Source: Bacteroidota bacterium
GTDB taxonomy: Bacteria > Bacteroidota > Ignavibacteria > UBA10030 > UBA8401
DNA length: 5,087 bases
Direction of reading: 5' to 3'
Assembly: GCA_023229405.1 (NCBI GenBank)
Contig: JALNZH010000282.1
Coordinates: 1 to 5,087 of the forward strand
In this document: piece by piece, positions 1 through 3,917 of the stretch
How the letters are laid out: every line of letters starts with the position of its first letter
How positions within the stretch are numbered: position 1 is the first letter of the stretch
Made by a program: the position numbers and the translations under genes
The notes under the pieces: model-generated
What the model was told of the DNA's origin: nothing
Seen by the model: only the letters and a program-made list of their open reading frames with translations
Database searches by the model: none

Positions 1-765
1 CCGCGTCATCACAGTATCATGTTCCAGGACGGTCGCGAGCATTGCATCGTTGTGAATGCTAGACATTTCGGAAACAACATTCGTCGCAGCCAAAATCCCT
101 TCCTGATCTTGCAGCACGACGTATTCAATGCCATCATTATTTCCGAGATCGTTGATCAGTTTTCCGATACCGATACTCTTCCGAAATTCTACCAAATCTG
201 CAGCATCAAGATTTAACACAATTGCACCGCCGCCGGGACGGGTGCGTCGAACCGCAACAGCATAGCGTTGCCCCTGTTCAAAACGCGCCTGCTTCAGACC
301 AATAATGATGTATTCTTTTTCACCGGAAAATATCGGGCGAAGAAAATCCATTGGAGAATGGCGTTCTTTTATCAATTGCCGGTGTTCTTCAGAAGGATGA
401 TTGGAGAGAACTCGCACGCCATGCTTCGAGAAAATATTAATGCGGAAAATATTATTTGTCAGTGCGATAGAACGAAGGTCGGTTTGCGTCAGCTGTCCAA
501 GACTGTCCAGCCGCGCAATGAACATCGCATTGTTGAATAATCGTTCACTTAACTGCTGTTCAATCTGATCCGTCGAAAGGACGATATTCGTGCTGCTGTT
601 TGTTATGGTTTCGGAAAGCGAAAGGGAGTGTTCATGGAGTAGGTGAAACAGGTCTTTCCGATTTTCCCGAAGCTCTACGATTGCGGAGGTGAACATAATT
701 GCCGCAACGATCAACGCAGAGATGATGACATATCGTGGTTGTAATTTCGTAAACAAACGTAGCAC
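1..765 (-). CDS. Membrane sensor protein N-terminus, probable histidine kinase (partial)
   Basis: An open frame of 255 codons begins at a GTG (765-763) and runs off the left edge without a stop. The GTG start is chosen because an in-frame TAA lies at about 820, no in-frame ATG lies between, and an AGGA ribosome site sits 6 nt upstream of it. Residues about 12-30 (YVIISALIVAAIMFTSAIV) form one membrane helix. The rest looks like an extracytoplasmic Cache/PAS-type sensor domain: a helical stretch at about 31-100, then strand-turn-strand segments such as IFSKHGVRVLSNHP (111-124) and IEYVVLQDQEGILAATN (213-229), the D-x-x-G turn pattern typical of these folds. A second membrane helix and the HisKA/HATPase domains would lie beyond the edge, so kinase identity is inferred from this architecture and from the NtrC-type regulator in the same neighbourhood. 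A chemoreceptor or cyclase with the same input domain is possible. A terminator separates it from the upstream gene, so it probably has its own promoter. Confidence 0.72.
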   Translation of the reverse strand, partial: MLRLFTKLQPRYVIISALIVAAIMFTSAIVELRENRKDLFHLLHEHSLSLSETITNSSTNIVLSTDQIEQQLSERLFNNAMFIARLDSLGQLTQTDLRSIALTNNIFRINIFSKHGVRVLSNHPSEEHRQLIKERHSPMDFLRPIFSGEKEYIIIGLKQARFEQGQRYAVAVRRTRPGGGAIVLNLDAADLVEFRKSIGIGKLINDLGNNDGIEYVVLQDQEGILAATNVVSEMSSIHNDAMLATVLEHDTVMTR

Positions 766-930
766 AAATATTCCTGTTTTATAGTATGATGCAATTTCTA
801 CAACTTTTGATTCAAAATCTTAGGAAAAGATGCCAATGCATTTTATCCATTCACATCATCAGTGAAACAGCCTCTTTTTTGGTTATTTTTATTAGAAGCC
901 ATCGCCCATTGAACAGTGAAAGTTCATTTA
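766..930. other. Intergenic region upstream of the sensor gene
   Basis: No gene is supported here. The stretch must carry the promoter of the sensor gene, but I see no strong -35/-10 or -24/-12 match. A weak candidate on the minus strand is TTTCAC, then 16 nt, then TAAAAT, ending near 839. A small dyad TTCAC-N7-GTGAA (850-866) and an 8-bp direct repeat CAGTGAAA (860-867 and 914-921, 54 bp apart) overlap this area and could be operator-like. The 83-residue plus-strand frame that starts here has no ribosome site and overlaps the terminator and the end of the neighbouring gene, so it is not taken as real. Confidence 0.4.
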
Positions 931-961
931 TAACAAAAAGGACGAAGCATCGCTTCGTCCT
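931..961 (-). terminator. Intrinsic terminator after the beta-barrel gene
   Basis: A perfect 10-bp stem (939-948 paired with 952-961, AGGACGAAGC / GCTTCGTCCT) closes a 3-nt loop. Read on the minus strand it is followed by TTTTTGTTA. It lies about 30 nt beyond the stop codon at 992 and separates the outer-membrane gene from the sensor gene downstream. Confidence 0.88.
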
Positions 962-991
962 ACTTCCCTCACTTTACAAAAGTATCCCATT

Positions 992-2113
992 TCAGAAAGG
1001 AATTCCTATTTCCATAGTGACCGCTGTATTATTGTAATCATAGTACGCATCATTTGAGGAATTATCGATAAGATCCAGAGAAGCTTTTAAAGAAAACCCG
1101 AGTTCAACAAACTGTTTTTCTAAAAGGAAATTTATATACGACCGTACGTCTGTCCGTTGATCGGCGACGAAATTTCCAAGACGATCAAATGCGGAGAGTG
1201 TAGAATAGAGCCTATTCTGGATACCTCCGGTAAGTTTTCCTATAACCGTTTCTGATAAAAGCTGTGTGTATTGAAGGCTGGTATGTAAGCCTTCGTATCC
1301 GTAGTGGTCATCAAATAATTCATCGTCAGAAATAAGGCCATAATCCGAACTCAGATAACGCGTCTGCTTTTGCAGGTTCCATTGGTATCGGGCCGTTGCA
1401 CTCATACCAATCTGATCCGTGATCCCCTGACCGACTTTCACCATTCCGGTCATTTGCGTTACGCTGGGAAGAAACGAAGCCATCATTCCCTTTCGCATGG
1501 ACGATCCGTTGCTAGATACATTGGCAGAATAGAATTTTGTTCCGAGATCACCTTGCAGTATGGCCGTCGTTTTCTGTGTAAAAGCAAATGCCCCTTTCAG
1601 CATTACTGCATGTTCGGTATAGCTGAATTCATTTAACTGCGGAAATGTTACAGACCGGAACGAATATCCGGTAGTAGAAATAAGTCGTTCAAAGAGAAAG
1701 TATTTGTATTCACCGGCAACCGTTGCCAATGAATGATCGAACAGTGTAAACATATCGCGGTTGAATCCGTAGCCGTACGATCCGGCAAACCGGAAGCGAT
1801 TCTCGCCTTCATCTCCCGACAAACTGGTGTACGTAATATTGGCGGAGTGGAATTGATTTGTGCGGGATAATACTGACTCATAATAGTTGAACGCACCGTC
1901 ATACGACAGATGTAACCCTGATGTTTCTCCTTCTATCAGATAGCCGGCCGTCACGTTCAGCATGGATACATTACTCTTCCATTGTTCCGCATTATTATTC
2001 ACATTGTCGTCATACATGTTCGTCACCGACACTTCAGCGGATATTTGTGCAAATGTTATTTGACTCACTATTATGCTCAGAATTATTCCTATTGTCATTT
2101 TGATCGATTTCAT
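992..2113 (-). CDS. Outer-membrane beta-barrel-like protein, function unknown
   Basis: The product is 373 residues. Residues 1-22 are a signal peptide (lysines at 2 and 5, hydrophobic core, cleavage probably at TFA|Q). The mature part has no further membrane helix. It is built of alternating polar/aromatic stretches with many Tyr, Phe, Ser and Thr separated by turn-rich segments, and it ends in Phe (GIPF), the usual C-terminal signature recognised by the Bam assembly machinery. An early YDDNVNNN segment (residues 34-41) resembles the 'YDDNVF' start common to several outer-membrane barrel families, but I cannot assign one. Its ATG overlaps the TGA of the preceding gene (ATGA, 2113-2110) and a GGGG ribosome site lies within that gene's end, so the two are probably translationally coupled. 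It is the last gene of the cluster before the terminator at 931-961. A pore, an assembly factor or an anchor for the two small secreted proteins are all possible roles. Confidence 0.82.
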   Translation of the reverse strand: MKSIKMTIGIILSIIVSQITFAQISAEVSVTNMYDDNVNNNAEQWKSNVSMLNVTAGYLIEGETSGLHLSYDGAFNYYESVLSRTNQFHSANITYTSLSGDEGENRFRFAGSYGYGFNRDMFTLFDHSLATVAGEYKYFLFERLISTTGYSFRSVTFPQLNEFSYTEHAVMLKGAFAFTQKTTAILQGDLGTKFYSANVSSNGSSMRKGMMASFLPSVTQMTGMVKVGQGITDQIGMSATARYQWNLQKQTRYLSSDYGLISDDELFDDHYGYEGLHTSLQYTQLLSETVIGKLTGGIQNRLYSTLSAFDRLGNFVADQRTDVRSYINFLLEKQFVELGFSLKASLDLIDNSSNDAYYDYNNTAVTMEIGIPF

Positions 2114-2400
2114 TTTTTACCCCGTTGTTGTTTTCCCGTTTGATGCGTCGATTGATTTTTATCGCGACGGAATCCTAAGCCACGTTCCCGGGAATCACAA
2201 ATCCCATCGCCATTGGCATCAATAAACCGATCTCGTGCACCGTTCATTTTTTTATCATGCACTCCATCGCCGTTTTCGTCCATAAATTTTTGATTCTGCC
2301 GCTGAAACCGTTTGGTAGGAATACTATCCCTACGTTGTTGAGCAGGAAGAAAATTACCTGAAATAACGATGAGACTGATTAAAAGAAGAATTGTTTTCAT
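2110..2400 (-). CDS. Small secreted protein with two Ca-binding-like DxNGDG loops
   Basis: The product is 96 residues. The ATG at 2400 is chosen because it opens directly into a signal peptide (MKTILLLISLIVISGNFLPA|QQ) and follows GGAAG 9 nt upstream. The same frame stays open to 2781, but that extension overlaps the preceding gene and lacks any secretion signal. The mature protein is basic and carries two 20-residue repeats: F-M-DENGDGVHD (residues 39-49) and F-I-DANGDGICD (59-69). The Asp/Asn spacing is that of calcium loops of the dockerin or thrombospondin type-3 kind. The C-terminus is Arg/Lys/Gln-rich. The FIDxxGDGICD motif is shared with the first gene of the cluster, so the two products are related in this segment. 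It is separated from that gene by a strong terminator and overlaps the beta-barrel gene by 4 nt. Calcium binding is inferred from the motif. No enzymatic motif is visible. Confidence 0.8.
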   Translation of the reverse strand: MKTILLLISLIVISGNFLPAQQRRDSIPTKRFQRQNQKFMDENGDGVHDKKMNGARDRFIDANGDGICDSRERGLGFRRDKNQSTHQTGKQQRGKK

Positions 2401-2414
2401 TGTTTTTGTCTTCC

Positions 2415-2446
2415 AAAAAAACTGGCTGGAGTTTGCTCCAGCCAGT
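2415..2446 (-). terminator. Intrinsic terminator within the gene cluster
   Basis: A perfect 11-bp stem (2421-2431 with 2436-2446, ACTGGCTGGAG / CTCCAGCCAGT) closes a 4-nt loop. On the minus strand it is followed at once by a run of T (2420-2415). It begins 9 nt after the stop codon of the first small gene and ends just before the ribosome site of the second, so it should cut most transcripts after the first gene and leave the next two genes to read-through. No clear separate promoter is visible for them. Confidence 0.9.
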
Positions 2447-2455
2447 GGCTTCATA

Positions 2456-2818
2456 TTACTTTGATCTGCCATTACCGCGATTTGCTGCGCCTTTTTGACC
2501 TGTTCCGTCACAAACTCCTGTGCCTGTGCAGGTACCATTGCCGGCACCGAATCCTGTACCGTCCTTCGGTCCCATCCCTTTATTACCAGTGCCGTCTTTT
2601 TTTCCATACCCTTTACCCTGGCCACCGGATCCCATTTTTTGTCCCTGATGTGTTCCGAAATTATCGCAAATTCCATCCCCATCCTGATCAATAAAGAATT
2701 GACCGTTACCTCGCGGTGTTCCCGTCCCCTTTTGCTGAGCCATTGCGGATTCTGTAAACATCGATGCAAGAGCAAAAACAACGATCAGCGTGAATGCTGC
2801 TTTCATACTGCGTTTCAT
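2456..2818 (-). CDS. Secreted Gly-rich protein with one Ca-binding-like DxDxDG loop
   Basis: The product is 120 residues. The start is taken at 2818 rather than at the in-frame ATG at 2830, because the upstream ATG is embedded in the ribosome site (ATGGAGG; GGAGG at 2828-2824, 5 nt before the chosen ATG). Residues 1-27 are a signal peptide (MKRSMKAAFTL..., cleavage at AMA|QQ). FFIDQDGDGICD at 41-52 has the Asp spacing (D44, D46, D48, D52) of thrombospondin type-3 or dockerin-like calcium loops. From about 56 to the end the protein is Gly/Lys/Thr/Asn-rich low-complexity sequence with KDGTG-like repeats (74-78 and 85-89), plus two cysteines in GTCTGTGVCDGTG (95-107). With Cys51 that makes three cysteines in the mature chain. 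It is the first gene behind the sigma54 promoter and is followed by its own terminator, so it is probably the most abundant product of the cluster. I do not recognise a named family. A structural or matrix-type secreted protein is a guess. Confidence 0.82.
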   Translation of the reverse strand: MKRSMKAAFTLIVVFALASMFTESAMAQQKGTGTPRGNGQFFIDQDGDGICDNFGTHQGQKMGSGGQGKGYGKKDGTGNKGMGPKDGTGFGAGNGTCTGTGVCDGTGQKGAANRGNGRSK

Positions 2819-2823
2819 AATTA

Positions 2824-2828
2824 CCTCC
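2824..2828 (-). promoter_or_regulatory. Ribosome binding site deciding the start of the Gly-rich gene
   Basis: GGAGG lies 5 nt before the ATG at 2818-2816. It overlaps an in-frame ATG at 2830-2828, which makes that earlier ATG an unlikely start. Confidence 0.85.
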
Positions 2829-2830
2829 AT

Positions 2831-2876
2831 TGTGTTGTGTGTGTGTGATGTTGTGTGTGAACTTCATGAGTTCTGG
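2831..2876 (-). promoter_or_regulatory. CA-rich mRNA leader
   Basis: If transcription starts about 12 nt downstream of the -12 element, near 2876, the leader carries a long CA-repeat stretch (CACACAACATCACACACACAC on the message, within 2831-2862) just before the ribosome site. Such a leader would be largely unstructured apart from a weak 5-bp stem (GAACT / AGTTC) near its 5' end. The start point is inferred from promoter geometry. Confidence 0.5.
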
Positions 2877-2886
2877 TATGACTTAT

Positions 2887-2903
2887 TACAAGCATCGTGC
2901 CAA
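2887..2903 (-). promoter_or_regulatory. Sigma54 (-24/-12) promoter
   Basis: On the minus strand the sequence reads TTGGCACGATGCTTGTA. Against the known sigma54 consensus YTGGCACGRNNNTTGCW every specified position matches except C to T within TTGC at -12. The GG at 2901-2900 and the G at 2889 have the correct spacing for -25/-24 and -13. It lies 69 nt upstream of the first small gene's ATG, points toward it, and is preceded by two tandem dyads suitable for an NtrC-type activator. Confidence 0.87.
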
Positions 2904-2971
2904 CCACAAAAGAGTTGATTTCAGTAGGAATTTATATAAAGCCATTTTTTTCACATTGTTTTCAATATGAA

Positions 2972-2989
2972 TTCGACATTTTTGTCGAA
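2972..2989. promoter_or_regulatory. Proximal activator-site dyad (putative enhancer)
   Basis: A perfect inverted repeat, TTCGACA-TTTT-TGTCGAA, with 7-bp arms. Its centre lies about 105 bp upstream of the predicted sigma54 start site, within the usual range of enhancer sites for NtrC-family activators. A related dyad sits two helical turns further upstream. Binding by the regulator encoded at 3918-5087 is inferred from context only. Confidence 0.75.
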
Positions 2990-2993
2990 GAAT

Positions 2994-3011
2994 TTCGACC
3001 AATTTGTCGAT
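2994..3011. promoter_or_regulatory. Distal activator-site dyad (putative enhancer)
   Basis: TTCGACCAATTTGTCGAT matches the neighbouring 18-bp dyad at 14 of 18 positions and keeps TCGAC / GTCGA arms. The centres of the two dyads are 22 bp apart, about two helical turns, so both would face the same side of the DNA, as expected for cooperative binding of activator dimers. Its centre is about 127 bp upstream of the predicted start site. Confidence 0.7.
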
Positions 3012-3374
3012 AGGAAACACAAAGGAATTTTTAGTTGAATCTAATTTAAAGGTGACAAGCACACAGTGTGTAACAAATGAGAAGAATATTACGATGTGAA
3101 GATGGAACAAAAATAGTATGAATGTAAAGAATTAGATATTTCATTTTATAGATTTTCAGTAGAAGTGTTCTCAACAACACTTTATTATTGTCTTTTCGGA
3201 CCTGTTTTTGCGGGGAGAAATCTTATTTCTATGCTCAGAAACATAGCTATCCAAAATAAAACCCTTATAGGAAAATATTTTTCGAAACAAGTGGATTTTT
3301 GGGAGATAGTTTATGTTGAGAAAAGTAAGACCTCCCCCACATTTCTTACAGTGTTGGATGAGATGTGAGTGGGA
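3012..3374. other. AT-rich intergenic stretch without a recognised gene
   Basis: Frames in this stretch are short, lack ribosome sites and code for nothing recognisable. The only structure I see is a weak AT-rich hairpin, AAGTGTT-CTCAAC-AACACTT, at 3163-3182. It is followed by a T-rich plus-strand stretch but is too weak to call a terminator. Confidence 0.4.
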
Positions 3375-3491
3375 GCGAAATTTAGGAGGATTGAGCGAAT
3401 GGGAAAGCGATGAATGAAGGGACTTTTGATGGCGTTTTTTGCCATCTAAGGGCAAGCGCGAACGGGATTCATCGCGCGCGTTAAATTTCGC
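3375..3491. repeat. Nested foldback element
   Basis: Three pairs of inverted repeats are nested around one centre. The outer pair is GCGAAATTTA (3375-3384) with TAAATTTCGC (3482-3491). The middle pair is GCGATGAAT (3407-3415) with ATTCATCGC (3467-3475). The inner pair is GATGGC (3428-3433) with GCCATC (3441-3446). The region is richer in G+C than its surroundings and no coding frame fits it. It is probably a non-autonomous dispersed intergenic element. A structured RNA is the alternative. Confidence 0.6.
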
Positions 3492-3493
3492 AA

Positions 3494-3576
3494 GGGGTTC
3501 TTTTGCTTCTTTTCTTGTGCCGACCAAATCTTTATACCATGTCGGCATTCCTTCGGAACCCCGTCAAGAAAAGAAG
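3494..3576. repeat. Second foldback unit with interleaved arms
   Basis: The arms are GGGGTTC (3494-3500) with GAACCCC (3556-3562), CTTCTTTTCTTG (3506-3517) with CAAGAAAAGAAG (3565-3576), and TGCCGAC (3518-3524) with GTCGGCA (3541-3547). A short TTCC-TTC-GGAA hairpin lies at 3548-3558. The first two pairs cross each other, so both cannot form in a simple hairpin. It directly abuts the nested element at 3375-3491 and is probably part of the same dispersed repeat. Similar 'AAGGGGTTCTTTTGCTTCTTTTCTT' type sequence seems familiar from intergenic regions of other bacteria, but that is memory, not a search. Confidence 0.55.
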
Positions 3577-3634
3577 GAATAAGATTTTTTCATTTCTGAT
3601 TTATTTTGGACAAGTATGACTCAAAAATAAAAAC

Positions 3635-3677
3635 GAGATTCCTCACTCGACCCTTCGGACCTTCGTTCGAAATGACT
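3635..3677. repeat. REP-like dispersed repeat copy, decayed
   Basis: GAGATTCCTCACTCG, CCCTTCGGACC and TTCGTTCGAAATGACT follow each other in the layout of the common intergenic repeat 'GAGATTCCTCGCT...CGGAATGAC' found in many environmental genomes. The internal arms are imperfect, as in an old copy. The assignment rests on recognition of the motif. Confidence 0.45.
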
Positions 3678-3764
3678 ATATGGGACTATATTTGATACCG
3701 CTTCTAAGAAGAATATTAAAGTTACATACGCAACCATCGCAATGATAAAATATTGATTGTTAAT

Positions 3765-3797
3765 GTCGTACTGAGCGAAGTTTTTCGAAGGGATGCT
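3765..3797. repeat. REP-like dispersed repeat copy, decayed
   Basis: GTCGTACTGAGCGAAG followed by TTTTTCGAAGGGATGCT resembles the widespread 'GTCATCCTGAGCGAAGTCGAAGGATC' intergenic repeat with a few changes and a T-run insertion. It lies in the same gene-free stretch as the copy at 3635-3677. Apart from these copies and the inverted repeat at 3848-3875, I see nothing in 3577-3917. Confidence 0.5.
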
Positions 3798-3847
3798 TTT
3801 CACAACGTGACTGTTTCGTGGTGGTAGAAGTGCGATAAATTGAATGA

Positions 3848-3875
3848 GTTGTGCTTCGACAATGCACAGCACAAC
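3848..3875. repeat. Inverted repeat downstream of the regulator gene
   Basis: GTTGTGC (3848-3854) pairs with GCACAAC (3869-3875) around a 14-nt loop that itself contains part of a GTGC/GCAC stem. It begins about 43 nt after the regulator's stop codon and could help end its transcript, but no T-run follows on the minus strand, so it is not called an intrinsic terminator. Confidence 0.35.
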
Positions 3876-3917
3876 ATCTGGTGATTGTAATTTGAGAATA
3901 CTTGGAATAATACTATT

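Noticed and set aside
825..842. Second sigma54 promoter before the sensor gene
   Set aside because: TTGGCAT is present on the minus strand but no TTGC-like element follows at the required spacing.
2110..2781. Long 223-codon frame ending with the second small gene
   Set aside because: Only the last 96 codons, from the ATG at 2400, encode a signal peptide and conserved loops. The upstream part lies out of frame over the Gly-rich gene and crosses the terminator.
2819..2830. Earlier ATG at 2830 as start of the Gly-rich gene
   Set aside because: This ATG is part of the ribosome site ATGGAGG, and a start there would put extra residues ahead of a normal signal peptide.
2495..2848. Plus-strand frame opposite the Gly-rich gene
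   Set aside because: Shadow of the coding strand with no ribosome site. The minus strand has signal peptide, motif, promoter and terminator.
2886..3110. 74-codon minus-strand frame over the control region
   Set aside because: It overlaps the sigma54 promoter and the two dyads, and has no ribosome site or homology that I recognise.
3163..3182. Plus-strand terminator hairpin
   Set aside because: The 7-bp stem is AT-rich, no plus-strand gene precedes it, and the following T tract is interrupted.
3171..3548. 125-codon minus-strand frame in the spacer
   Set aside because: It runs through both foldback units, lacks a ribosome site and has no recognisable domain.
3375..3576. CRISPR array
   Set aside because: The repeats are inverted and nested, not direct and evenly spaced, and no cas gene is present.
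3621..3872. 83-codon minus-strand frame downstream of the regulator
   Set aside because: It spans both REP-like repeats, and its sequence is explained by translated repeat.
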